Part shown: positions 53,319-64,000 of the stretch, one piece after another
Layout of the letters: every line of letters begins with the position of its first letter
Position numbering within the stretch: the first letter of the stretch is position 1
Source: Adiantum capillus-veneris
Lineage: Eukaryota > Streptophyta > Polypodiopsida > Polypodiales > Pteridaceae
Length of the DNA stretch: 64,000 bases
Direction of reading: 5' to 3'
NCBI GenBank assembly: GCA_014529385.2
Contig: CM043962.1
Coordinates: forward strand, 125,530,470-125,594,469
Notes under the pieces: generated by a model
Told to the model about the DNA's origin: nothing
What the model saw: only the letters and a program-made list of their open reading frames with translations
Databases searched by the model: none
Translations under genes and position numbers: made by a program

Positions 53319-54300
53319 TCACCCTACACCCATAATCTCCATGCAATGTGCATACTGCTTGGAGGGAAGGCTCTTCATGAGAGTATCTATAGAATTATCA
53401 TTCATATGAACTTTGACTAGCTCGATGTGCTTGCTAGCCACTATGTCGCATATCACATGATACCGGACTTCTATGTGTTTTGATTTGGAGCAAAAAATAG
53501 GTTATTTTGCTAATGCAATTGCACTTTGACTATCACAATGCAACACTGGGATCTAAGAAATGCCAAAATCTCCCACTAGGCAAGCTAACCACACAAGTCC
53601 CTTGCTAGCATGAGAAATTGCCACATACTCCATCTCCATGGCGAAAGATAACGTACAGTTTTGGAGACATGATCTCCATGACGTGGATCTTCAACTATCC
53701 ACAAAACCCATATAATCTTCATCCGTGTAACCCACAATGGATGCATCACTATTCCCAAAGCATAAGCACTTGTTTGCCAAACCTTTTAGATATTTGAAGA
53801 TGTGCTTCACTGCTTCCAAATGCTTTTTGCCAAGATTTTCCATAAATCTTGTAACCAATTCCACTGCAAAAGCAATGTCTGGTCTCGTGGCTACCATGGC
53901 ATACATGAGACTACCAACTATTGAAGAATAGGGCACCTTGGTCATTTTTGCTTTTTCAGCCTTAGGAGCATCATTCTTGCTAAGTTTTGCATATGCATGC
54001 ATTGGGGTACTCAATATAGCTTTCTCCCCTGCATATTAAAAGTTGCAAGACCTTGTGGATATACATTTCCCGAGACAACTCCAGTATGCCATGTTTTCTA
54101 TCCCTCTTGATATGCATAACAAGAAAGTGACATGCATCTCCAAAATCCTTCATAGAAAAATGCATGTGTGCTAAGTGATTCTTCAAGATGGCAATCTTGT
54201 CTTTAGATTTCTTGGTAATGAACATATCATTGACTTAAAGTATCAAGATGATAAGTGAACCATCGTTCAACATCCGCATATAGAAGCAAAGGTATCTTTA
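53319..54300 (-). pseudogene. copia pol C-terminus: reverse transcriptase and RNase H
   Basis: The minus-strand reading starts near 54300 with GSLIILIL, then the catalytic box, which is a stop plus VNDM where the family has YVDDM. It continues with MKDFGDACHFLVMHIKRDRK, then after a frame change SSIVGSLMYAMVATRPDIAFAV (split into two motifs in the family), ending with the RNase H tail (NSIDTLMKSLPSKQYAHCME) at stop 53319-53321. This is the end of copia pol, complete to its last residue but with a dead RT active site. Confidence 0.9.
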
Positions 54301-54985
54301 TGATGCATTTGTGGTCAAGATAAGGCTGCTTTGGCATGTGCCTCATCTACCATTGCGGCTTTACCTCTTAGCCAACGAACCAAACGACTCACTCAATGTT
54401 TAAAATAAAATTAGAGTTTCATTCATATGAACACACAATATCAAATTAAATAGTCATCTTACATATCTTTTGAAGAGAGCCGCCTTAATCATATGGGCTA
54501 ATGATCCACAAACTATCATAATGCATATGATGAGGCACTAGATGGAACATATTAAGGGACATTATGCAAAATGATGTATGCTTTCGTAGAAAGGTGCTTT
54601 TGTTTGGGGAGATTTCAGACAAAACTTAACAAGTGTGCAAAAGAAAGGTCTTATAGATATTGCCAATACATCTTTATGTCACTCACATATATAATATATA
54701 AAAGTTTTGTGACTAACTGAAAATATGTGTTTGCTTCAATGCTTAAATAATGCATTTGAAAGAGAATTTGCAGAATGGATACTTGTAATGGAAATGGCCT
54801 ATGAACTTTGAGAATAGCGGAATTAGGGAATTAGATAAAGCACTTTTGTGAGATTACTTTGTGAGCATAGCGGGTGAACTTAATTGATGGTAGCAACATA
54901 AATATGGTACTTAGTTAACTTGGCATGAACAATACTTTTGCAAGAAAGAGAGTTTAGAGAACATGACAACAGTTGAGGACCGAAT
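54301..54985. other. Spacer, no gene seen
   Basis: AT-rich, no recognisable coding sequence. Confidence 0.4.
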
Positions 54986-54989
54986 TCAT

Positions 54990-55658
54990 ACGGAGCCGGT
55001 CCCCCCCTCCAATAGGCATTTGTATTATAGTTTCTCCCATTAAGAGAGACTTGGTTCAATACAATCTTTGTCTTCCTTGTGACTTAGGTGATGCAATGAA
55101 GATGGAAAGCTTCATGCATCACAAGCATAACATAAAATTTGTAGAAAGCATTAACTATCCCAAGCCCTAGTCCCAAGGCCTCAAACACCTTCGAAGGTGG
55201 AGAGAACTAGCGGGGAATGAGGGTAGGGAAGAGGAAGAAGAAACATTCCATAGGAGAAAGAAATAGTTCCTCACTTATCATCACTCTTCTTGCTAGCATA
55301 CATAATAGCATAGTAATGAAGATGGAGAAGATAGCAAGCTTAAGCATTGAAGCATGGCTCTTGGTTGGATTTGCATTCCATAGCCAAGAGTGTTGGTGTA
55401 GGCTCTCACTTCTCACAAGCTTGGAGAAGGAGGTGGAGTTCCTCTACTTTCACCAAGTGAGAATGAATCCACAAAATGAGTGTGTGTGTGTGTGTGTGTG
55501 GTGTATACCCCCCCAACACACCCCTTGCTTGCTTGGGGGGAGTTCTACCTTTTTCTCATGCCTCAAGCTCATTGGATCCCTCTCCCCCTAGCCAATCATA
55601 TGCATCATGCATTCCAAGTACATGGGGAGTCTTTGGACAAGTGTCCTCCTTACCCCTT

Positions 55659-55690
<32 letters not shown>

Positions 55691-55750
55691 AAAATAGCTA
55701 AATATTGGTTGGATGGAACTAGAAGCTCATTGGACTCCTCTTTATCCCAA
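54990..55750. repeat. Dispersed repeat, copy B
   Basis: Same-orientation partner of 1-730 (see there). Contains (GT)n at 55480-55500 and (AG)n at 55661-55687, and two CATTGGA...CCAAT boxes at about 55572-55596 and 55724-55748. Confidence 0.75.
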
Positions 55751-56640
55751 CCAATAGCATTCAAGCACACCATGTGGCTAAGCATAGGGAGAGTCTGACA
55801 TGTGTCCCATGTGCCCCTTGAGAAAAGGGATGCCCTTTGGGTGAGTGGGAGGTTAAGTCAAAGATTCCCCTAACTTTGGGGCTTTCCCCCTCCTTTGTAG
55901 GTCTCTTTTTTACTCAAGCACCTTACCCCCCATGCATGGGAAGCTTCTCAAGAACCTTCCTCATTAAGCATGATAAGGACCTCAAGCACCTTAGTCATCA
56001 AGCACGACAAGCACCTGAAGCACCTTAGTCATGAAGCACGACAAGCACCTCAAGCTTAGGTTGGGTTCCCACCTCAAGCTTGCTCAACCCTAGCTTGCCT
56101 ACGGTCAAAGGACTTTTAACCCTAACCATTGGAGATATTTAATGAAGCTAAACCTAAGGTCTTTTAAGCTCCATTATATACACGTTGCTCTTTGATAGAC
56201 TACCTCCTCTTAGACCCGTATTGAGATGTAACCATCTCTCCTCTTGGTCCCTTGTTGAGATAAGTTTAGAAGCACTTATTGCACATTGCTCTTTGGTAGA
56301 CCGTCTCCTTTTGGACCTTTATTGAGATGCAACCATCTCTCCTTTTGGTCCCCTGTTGAGATAGGTCTAGAAGCAGATGTCTCTATTCTAACTCTTATTC
56401 TCGTTTATTCTCCCACATTAAATGATCATTTTAATATGAGAAAATCATTTGGGTTAGCTAGATATTAGATTTTATGACAATACTTCACACTAGCGATGGG
56501 AATGCAAATTGCCTTGGCAATAAGGCATCATCAATCTCTTTCTAGTGTGGCTGGCATGCGAAATTTATAACTATGTCTAGCTTTCTTCACTTGCATAGAA
56601 TCGTTGTGGCATCTTGATAGAGCCGATAGATATGTAGTGG
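55751..56640. other. Spacer with short internal repeats
   Basis: Short repeats: AAGCAC.ACAAGCACCT.AAG at 55980-56050, and a paired GCTCTTTG.TAGAC...CAACCATCTCTCCT block at 56185 and 56285. No gene. Confidence 0.5.
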
Positions 56641-57035
56641 CAAGAAAATCCTTCACTTGACATAAATGCCTACCACCCTTCCATACAATCCCTAGCGTAG
56701 TACCATGTCTACACGTCTTAAGAAGATTGTATACAAAGATGAATCTTATCAAGACCTTGTAGACATGGTGGTAGCTAGGGATGAAGGCAAAAAAGCACTT
56801 CATTTGACATAAAGGCCTACCAACCCATCCATACTATCCCTAGCTACCACCATGTCTGCAAGGCCTTGATAAGCTTCTATACAAATATGAATCTTATCAA
56901 GACCTTGTAAACATGGTGGTAGCTAGGGATGAAAGCAAGAAAATACTTCATTTGACATAAATGCCTACCACTTCTTCCATACCATCCCTACCTACCACCT
57001 TGTCTGCAATGTCTTGATAAGCTTCTATACAAAGA
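56640..57035. repeat. Three 148-bp tandem units, each carrying a foldback
   Basis: The CTTCA.TTGACATAAA.GCC block recurs at 56651, 56798 and 56946. In unit 1 the segment 56688-56724 pairs with 56744-56781. In unit 2, 56836-56874 pairs with 56893-56930 (CCCTAGCTACCACCATG against CATGGTGGTAGCTAGGG), giving about 37-bp arms around an 18-bp loop. Unit 3 (56984-57022) keeps only the left arm. The arms resemble MITE or miRNA-precursor foldbacks. No open frame explains them. Confidence 0.85.
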
Positions 57036-57259
57036 TCTCTTTGATGATTTCTCAATGATAGTAGCCTAGAATCTTCCATCGTACTCTAGGCATCAAGAAT
57101 AATCTACCTCCTCACAGTGATGTGATAATTTTACCCCATGTACATTTTGTGATGTCACTCTTTATTTGTATCCTAAAGGTATAATATCGTTGTTGAGTCA
57201 TAAATTTTACCCTTCTTTCAATATTGCCACCAACATGTGTTGCATAATTGCCCCAATAG

Positions 57260-58790
57260 AATGAAAGGAATTTACATATGGGTTCATCTGATGCATCATC
57301 GCCTATCCCAACAAAGGAGTATGAGAGGACCTTCTTGCCTTCATGGTCTTTGAAACACAAATGGGCTTATCCCCTTATTGGTCCAAAAGGAAAACAAAGA
57401 GCAAAATGTTTATGGTGTTTTGAGTTGGGACTTCAAGAGTCTCTTTGGGAGTCCTTCATTTAAAGAAGACTCGTCAACTCTACAAGTCCATGATCTTGAC
57501 AAGCATGCTGACTCATAGCCAGATATGCAACTTTAAGAACTAAAGACCCATAAAGATGTAAGATTGATAGAGAAGCACGTCCAGGTTATGGTGAATTTTG
57601 AGAAGCAAAGAATATTTATGTGATGTACCCATGTCATTCGCTGTGAGACAAGACATGCCATTTGATTGTTTTCATGCAGAGTGTAACTTTTTTGGTATAT
57701 GGGCACTCTCAACATGCCTCTTGAAGAGAAACATTCAGTCGTTACCAAATTCTAGCATGGAGTTTGTTAAGGTAGCACGAGACTTTTTTTGTGATAAGTT
57801 GAAATGAATTCTTATGAAGAGCCCTATTTTTCTCTATTTAATTGACATTAGTAGGAATTTTTCATTCAAAAAGCATATGATTATCTATGTGATGTTTTCT
57901 TGAAAGTGAAGACAATAGTGCATCCATTTGTAAATTTGTGGCTCTGCTCTCATGGGATGTGAAGAAAGCTCCAAAAATTGATCGATTCATGGCTCTTGTG
58001 AATTTTTGGATTGGTTTTGAGTGTATGCTATGAAGTCCATCATGAGACTTTGATAATATCGGATTATTTTGATAGTTTTGTAGGGTTTGTACATGAAAAT
58101 GTGTTTGTTGGGTTGGAAGGTTCGTAATGTTTCATAAGGAGTTGGAGAGCTACTAAAAGCATTTATTCTAAGGTCTTTAGAAGTTATAAGGATGCATACA
58201 TACAATGCGATGGTTGTTAAGAGGGAAAGTGATGAAGAGATTGGTCATAATAATGATGCCTACAATATTGGATGATTTCAACGAGAATGATGTAGGGTTT
58301 TATCACATTTTTTGCACCTTTAAAATTCAATTTCTAATACACTTCATGGAAAATATATTGGACATTTTTCAAAGAGATCATGTGGACATCACATCTCTAA
58401 CCAACTCATCAAATGTTTTAATCAATCTTTTAAGAAGCACTATTTGTGTGACTCGTTTGCATATGGATTTAAACATTATAAGAGGACTCAATGCTAAAAA
58501 TGAGGCAGTCTTTCTCAAAGACAATGGTTTCTTTGATATTCATGCATTGCAATTTTCTTCGTTGGCACCAAATCTTACAAGTGGAAGCTCCTACAAGAAT
58601 TTTGTTGTACTTCTACAAAGCTATGCTAGAGAGTTGATTGTAGGGATTGATGCTAAGTTTAATGATTTGAGATAATTCAATGTGGATGAATTGTTCTCTT
58701 TTACAAGCTTTGGTTACAATTCTACTACACGAGGGCAAACCCATAAGGTGTCTTTTAGAAAGCTTTTGTGCAAAGTGTGGAGAAAGTCAT
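57260..58790 (+). pseudogene. hAT-type (ZNF862-like) transposase relic
   Basis: The plus-strand frame from 57278 reads KEYERTFLPSWSLKHKWAYP and KCLWCFELG, like the N-terminal zinc-finger lead of ZNF862/hAT-derived proteins. After a heavily broken middle, 58205-58675 is open for 156 codons (LIHFMENILDIFQRDHVDIT, SSLAPNLTSGSSYKNF, YARELIVGIDAKFNDL), followed past a stop by FNVDELFSF, like the central region of these transposases. Catalytic residues cannot be located. Terminal inverted repeats were not found. Assignment rests on recalled family resemblance. Confidence 0.5.
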
Positions 58791-58799
58791 AAGAAACTC

Positions 58800-60410
58800 A
58801 TTGAAGGATTTGAGTATGAATTTGAGATAGAGTGATTTTGCTTTCATTTTTATTAGACAAATTGAAGTAATTGGTTTTATGTTGTATAGGAGCATTGTTA
58901 TCAAGTTTAATGGTTTGATTCATTTGTCAATATTATGAAGCTTTGGAAAGCATGCTTGTAATCTTAGTGAGTGAATACACGAACAAGTGAACGAGGTTTC
59001 TCCAAACAAAATCAAATTAAACATGAAAAATGTAGTCTGAATCAACAACTTTGAAGAACCTCATGTTTTTATCATTGTAAGCACCTAACAATTTGCATGA
59101 AGCTATGTATGAGATACGGGCGTGCCAAAAGTTTTGCAAAATTAGAGATGTGGCTACATTGCTTATCTTTTGTGGGCAACATTGATGGCGAGGACAATGC
59201 ATAGGTATTTGTGATTACAAAAGTCTTGATTTTGCCCTTGCAATGAGTTTTATTTTTTATTTTTAGTTTTCATTTTTCTTGAATGAAGTTGTTTATATAT
59301 TGTGTACTTATTTCCATGTGAGGATATACTTGTTCAAAGATCAACCATCACACGGATTCTATCTCATCATGAACTTCTGGTAGCATTTGGCCTCTATCTC
59401 ATCTTATGAGTTTCTTATGTGTAGGACCATCTAGAGGCTTTGTTTGAGTTATCAAAAGAGAGATATTTAGATGAACAAATCTTTAACTTCCTCCCATTTG
59501 TTGAAATTCCACACGCGTGGGAAAGGAGACCACGAGCTTGGAGCAGGGGGGATGTAGAGAGAGACGAAGAACAACATGCATAAAATACTCTCTTACTTGA
59601 AGATAACTTCAAAACACTTTTATAGAGCTCATCACTCAATTAAGTGTAAACAACTCTCTAGCATATGAATTAGAGTAGCTCTCAGCACTCTCTTGGATAA
59701 CAACAAAATCTCCTACATATTGTAATTCCAAGCCATGCAACTATGTAAGTAGCAACTTGCTTGCGTTGTTAAAATTTGATGAAGTTTTGATTTAGTATAC
59801 ACTCCAAAGATGGTATAATCTACAATTACCTTCAAAAGAGTATGCAAGATTATGCTCATTAAAAACCTCTACCTTTCCAAAATCTTCAATATGCTTCTCC
59901 AATTCGATTTGAATTGAAGGCAAATTTGATCCTAAAAATTTAAGCCAAATAGAAGGTGAATCCATACATTTTGAAAGTAAGGTGTCTAAATTGATACTAA
60001 AAATTTGACACTTTTATGGTTTAATATGCTTGTAAAGAAATCTTTGAAAAAGACTTGTCGAGATGCTAAGAGCTTTCACCAATGATGTGAAGATCCTCTT
60101 ATAGCAAAGACTAATGTGGTCACCTTTCAAAGTCTGAAAGTAAGAAAAAAAAGTAGAGTTCAAAACATGGTAGCAAGATGTAGATTTGCAGCAACATAGC
60201 ATGTTCTCCTTGTTGTTGCGGGTTGTAGAGGGAAAATTTGGAGACGTTACAGTGTCAAAAGTTATTTGTATAGTCGGGGACGACCCTATTGATGGCAGTT
60301 GAAAACAATTTGATGTTTTTTGAGAGGTTCCTTCTCCCCTCTGCAAGCGGTGCTTCCTGCAAGTGCTTTGATTCAAGGCACAAGGCTATGGAGGTAGGAA
60401 CTCAAAGCCA
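58800..60410. other. Spacer, no gene seen
   Basis: AT-rich. A 120-codon minus frame at 60014-60376 has no known motif. A GAGACCA.GAGC.T block at about 59525 recurs at 60451. Confidence 0.4.
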
Positions 60411-60411
60411 A

Positions 60412-60423
60412 GCTGCGATACCA
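60412..60423 (-). other. Primer-site-like motif, minus strand
   Basis: Minus strand TGGTATCGCAGC, two bases away from the iMet primer site. Bases to its right would be an LTR end. No coding sequence supports an element. Confidence 0.3.
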
Positions 60424-60463
60424 TTTTAGAATTCCATTGGAGTGGGGCAGGAGACCATGAGCC

Positions 60464-60464
<1 letters not shown>

Positions 60465-60529
<65 letters not shown>
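60465..60529 (+). repeat. (AG)n microsatellite
   Basis: About 65 bp of pure AG. Confidence 0.95.
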
Positions 60530-60532
<3 letters not shown>

Positions 60533-61470
60533 GTATAGTTGCATCTTTCCAATTGTCTTGAAAAGACGACCATTCACCAATTCAACAAATTCACCAACAC
60601 TTCTCTGGTTTATACTTCACATCATCGACCACCAACTCAGACCCAAATCAAGCTCCCCAAGAGACCCAAGCTTCTCCTTACTATGAAGAATTGTCCTTAT
60701 TTTGGATGATCTGATATGTTTAGGAAGATTACTCACATAGAGTGGTCTCAAAACCCCTTCCAGAACTAGAGTTGAATCTGTCTTTGTCATTCAAGAAGGA
60801 AACTGCAACAACTGACAATTTGAAACTACCTATGTCACTAAGGTGATCAATGCATCATCTACTTGTGAGGAAGTTCTTGAACAATTGGTTGTCAACCTTA
60901 GCAGTTGAACTTAGAATAATTTCTTTCATTTATAATGCAAGGCTTAAGGAAGGGTCTTGGTTTGGAAGGCCCTTGCCAAAATGACCGCTGATTCTGCAAA
61001 TCTGCAAGATGAGTTGCAATGTGAGTGGCTAGCTCTTTGGAAAAGTGCTCTTCAAGAAAATCCTTTGCCTCCTTTGAGGCCTCCAGCTTCTTCTAATACA
61101 TTCCAGGTGCAACCCAATGAACCGAGGTCAAGACATATAAGACTCTACTTCATTTAGTGTTGAGACACCGCCAAAAACATCAATCATTACCCTGTTTCAT
61201 CTCCAAATTTTTACCATCTTTCCCCTTCATCTTTTTACTATAACTCGAACAGAAGGAGTCCCATCATGCACTTGGATGTATATTCTGCACATGACCTTCA
61301 TACCAAAGATATTTTACATGAACTCCATGCAAGGCAACAAACTTCACGTATAGCTTATTTTCACGTTCATTGCGTTATCTACGGTAGCTCTTTCCTTCTC
61401 AAGCATTTACCGAGGTACTAGCTACAACAAGTTGGCAAGATCAGAGGGATGATTATCCGTGGGTTTGGTA
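60530..61470. other. Spacer with a short gene-like frame
   Basis: 60957-61157 (66 codons, SANLQDELQCEWLALWKSAL) looks protein-like in composition but matches nothing I recognise. It may be an exon relic. Confidence 0.3.
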
Positions 61471-61471
61471 G

Positions 61472-61472
<1 letters not shown>

Positions 61473-61523
<51 letters not shown>

Positions 61524-61541
61524 CTGTGTGTGTGTGTGTGT
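61473..61541 (+). repeat. (TC)n(TG)n compound microsatellite
   Basis: TC run 61473-61520, then CCCC and TG run 61525-61541. Confidence 0.95.
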
Positions 61542-61599
61542 CTCAAATGTAGAGTTGTCGTTATTTGAGATCTCTATGTAGACTCAAATTCTTTATAGT

Positions 61600-63010
61600 G
61601 TCGTCGAGATTGAGCATTTTAATTTCATTCATTTTGTTCGTATCCTTTCTAGAGCAAGAAAAGGGTGAGGAAGCTCTTGATTGTTTCATTGAATAGGAAG
61701 CAAGATCTTCTCCTAAGCTGACCAAATCATCTATCCTTCCAATCTTGAAGGCATGTGGCATTATACACACCTTTGATGTAAGCGTGCATTTTCATGCTAT
61801 GATTGTCCTTGAGGACCTATTGTAAAATGGTTTTTGGCTCTATGTTTTTAATGCTTGTGGCATTATTCGAGACATCAATGTACACAATAAATTCATGCTT
61901 CTAAATGAATGTAAAGCAAGAGTTTCCTCTAGCTGCAAAGAGGAGAAGTATTGCACCATTTTCAACAAATGCAGATCTATGTTGTATCTCTAGATGTATC
62001 CATGTATTGGTTTAGTATTTATTAAAGCACGAATATTTTTTGATGAGCTTCCCATTTGAGATGCCAACTTTTGGATTACCTTCATCAAAGCATATATTCT
62101 ATGAGACAAGGGTCAAGAAGCTTTGGGCAGTTCCATCCAAAGTGAAGTGAGAGCTTCTCTCATGAGGGAATCATATGCTTGCATCTTGAAGGCATGTGGA
62201 ATTATGCAAGACATTGATTTTGGCAAACAAATTCATTGTAAGATTATCAGTTTGGGGCTATAGAAAAAAGATTTTTGCTTTGCAAAGCTTTGGTTGCCAC
62301 AATTATGTGAAATGTGGTTTACTTTTGGAAGCACAAAATATCTTCATGAGCTTCCTGTCCATGGATGCAGGCTCTTGGTACACTTTCGTAGCAAGATGTG
62401 TCCAACAAGGAAGGGCCAACCAAAAAGCAATGGGTTGTTTTTAGCAAATGTTGATCGAAAACTTTGTCTTTCACAAAGGAAAGATTATTGGGTTGTTTTC
62501 TATGACTATGGAGCAAGGGTTTGATTCCAAATGTAGTTATGCATCGGTATAGGTATAGGTATAGGTCTGAAGGCACAAAGGAATTTTGATGAACTTGCTC
62601 TTTGGGATAAAAAATCTTGGAATACATGGGATGGAGAATATGTTGAAAAAAAGAAGGGCAAGCAATCTTTATTAGAGGTGAAACAAGGGCTTCTCTCCAT
62701 AGGAAACCATTTATTCTTGCATCTTGAAGGCATATGGTGTTATGCAAGGCATTAATATAGAAAAAAAAAATCTCTTACTGTTGCTATGAGAAAATGTTTT
62801 ACTTTGTAGAGCTTTGGTTGGCATGTATGCCAAATGTGGTTTGCAAGAAATCATGAACATCTATCCATGAGCTTCCTATCCAGCATATAGTCTGTAGGGT
62901 ATATCCTAAGAGGGAAAGCGATAGGAAGCATTGGGTTGTTTCACCGAATGTGAAGTGAGGGTTTATCTCAAGCTAGCGTGGACGCACTGTGTTGTTTTCA
63001 ATAAATGCAA
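61600..63010 (+). pseudogene. Tandem PPR protein gene, heavily decayed
   Basis: Across frames, pieces of a plant PPR protein recur in order: EEALDCFIE, then ILKACGIIHTF (ATCTTGAAGGC at 61742); FDELPI and DANFWITFIKAY near 62040-62095; GQEALG, then YACILKACGIMQDIDFGKQI (62183); KCGLLLEAQNIF near 62310; DELALWDKKSWN near 62590; then a third ILKA-type box (62721) and GINI; and finally AKCGLQEIMNI near 62840. The modules repeat about every 440-540 bp. Such proteins bind organelle RNA. Numerous stops and frameshifts mean no product. Paralogous modules with this wording are typical of fern PPR arrays, which guides my guess at the source organism. Confidence 0.7.
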
Positions 63011-63083
63011 AGAGATGGTTTGATTCAAGATGTCACCCAACAATAACAAATTATGAAGCAATCTTGTTTGGTTCACTTGGTTG

Positions 63084-63084
<1 letters not shown>

Positions 63085-63121
<37 letters not shown>
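63085..63121 (+). repeat. (GT)n microsatellite
   Basis: About 37 bp of pure GT downstream of the PPR relic. Confidence 0.95.
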
Positions 63122-63122
<1 letters not shown>

Positions 63123-63253
63123 GCTAATTTCTTAAGGCCAGGTTTTCGTAAGGGTATTTGCCTTCAATATTTCATAATTGATACCCAATCTCTTGGAGCT
63201 TGGAATTCCCACCCTACACATCTAGTGGTTAAATTTTAGCAATACTTCTTTTG

Positions 63254-63255
<2 letters not shown>

Positions 63256-63311
<56 letters not shown>
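63256..63311 (+). repeat. (AG)n microsatellite
   Basis: About 56 bp of pure AG. Confidence 0.95.
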
Positions 63312-63314
<3 letters not shown>

Positions 63315-64000
63315 TCCCTCTTGGATAATAGATATCCAATTCAAGACTCACGGAATGGATCTCCAAGGTCGCGTTGGATTGTTTCGATGGCATTACAACA
63401 TCGTGTGGGTGTGAATAAAGATGCAAAAAATGCAATAACCTTTCTATTTATTCCCAATAGTATGTACCCACAATTTGAAAAAAATCTCATCCATAGAAAT
63501 CTTCACAATTGCCGCCTCGCATGATCTTTCACAGCAAGGACATGGTAGTTTTCTCCATCCTCATACAATGTCATCTCTCTATTATATGTGTATAAAAAGA
63601 TGGCAAGGTTAAGCTCAACTTGTATTCCACTTGCAATGTACATTATTCATAGTGAGAAGTTGATCGTTTATTATGTGATCATTAATAATAATATGAGCGT
63701 GGCAAGGAATTCCAAACATGGTAGGGGCTAGAGCACTTAGGAGCTCTGGTTTTTTTCTTTGCACGAGCTGCGCACTCTTCAACTTTCCTAATTTCTAATC
63801 AAATGAGGTGAGAACACACCCAAGTGGCCTAGCAAGTGAAGGAATACTTCAACAAGAAGAAATGCCTATAGCGTCCATCTTTAAAAACCCTAAGTCTTGG
63901 AGAAAAATTATGTAATGATAAGCAAAAGTCACTACTAATAACTCATGTTGTATAGCTTTAAAGACACTATCTTCTTGGGTAAAGGATTTATGTTAACATT
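63312..64000. other. Window end, no gene seen
   Basis: AT-rich sequence with no recognisable gene or element. Confidence 0.4.

Overview
The window looks like nuclear DNA of a land plant with a large, repeat-rich genome. Evidence: one multi-exon gene with GT-AG introns whose domain order matches plant SUA (SUPPRESSOR OF ABI3-5, the plant RBM5/RBM10-type splicing factor); plant-type Ty1/copia and Ty3/gypsy LTR retrotransposons (an iMet-type primer site, a chromodomain element and a dual-RNase-H Tat-type element); L1-type LINEs; very long (TC)n/(AG)n/(GT)n microsatellites; and the wreck of a tandem PPR gene whose ILKACG-type modules recall fern PPR arrays. A fern is my best guess, but that is inference.

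Layout. 1-2.6 kb: a dispersed repeat, then the 5' end of a minus-strand LTR element with primer site and a decayed two-unit leader ORF. 2.6-5.1 kb: AT-rich, non-genic, with one arm pair of an inverted repeat. 5.1-6.86 kb: truncated copia gag-protease. 6.86-16.9 kb: a gag-only (TR-GAG-like) LTR element whose 3' LTR is split by a chromovirus (11853-16746) with an exact 5-bp target duplication. 16.9-18.6 kb: the 3' end of another chromovirus. 19.7-26.3 kb: the SUA-like gene, the only convincing host gene, 14 coding exons on the plus strand. 27.9-36.4 kb: an L1-type LINE whose 3' part was tandemly duplicated (unit about 1.8 kb) together with a piece of a second LINE. 36.9-39.1 kb: copia debris on both strands. 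39118-47826: a nearly complete Tat-type element inserted in the protease region of an antisense copia element, which resumes at 47827. 48.2-54.3 kb: copia LTR, leader and pol debris on the minus strand, with compound microsatellites. 55.0-55.75 kb: second copy of the repeat at position 1. 56.6-57.0 kb: a 148-bp tandem array of foldbacks. 57.3-58.8 kb: hAT-type transposase relic. 61.6-63.0 kb: PPR relic. The rest has no recognisable gene.

Most unusual signals: (1) both LTRs of the nested chromovirus keep a 10-bp-periodic array containing a perfect five-unit heat-shock element; (2) a small protein domain I do not recognise (signature SFDV-x-x-FIL/FVL) lies between primer site and gag in two separate LTR elements, duplicated in one; (3) the gag-only element shares its primer site with the Tat-type element, suggesting a helper/parasite pair; (4) two LINE families share a 3' tail that runs into (TC)n; (5) homopolymer-C runs sit exactly where the LINE reading frame breaks; (6) the tandem foldback array. 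All translations, splice sites and alignments were done by eye.
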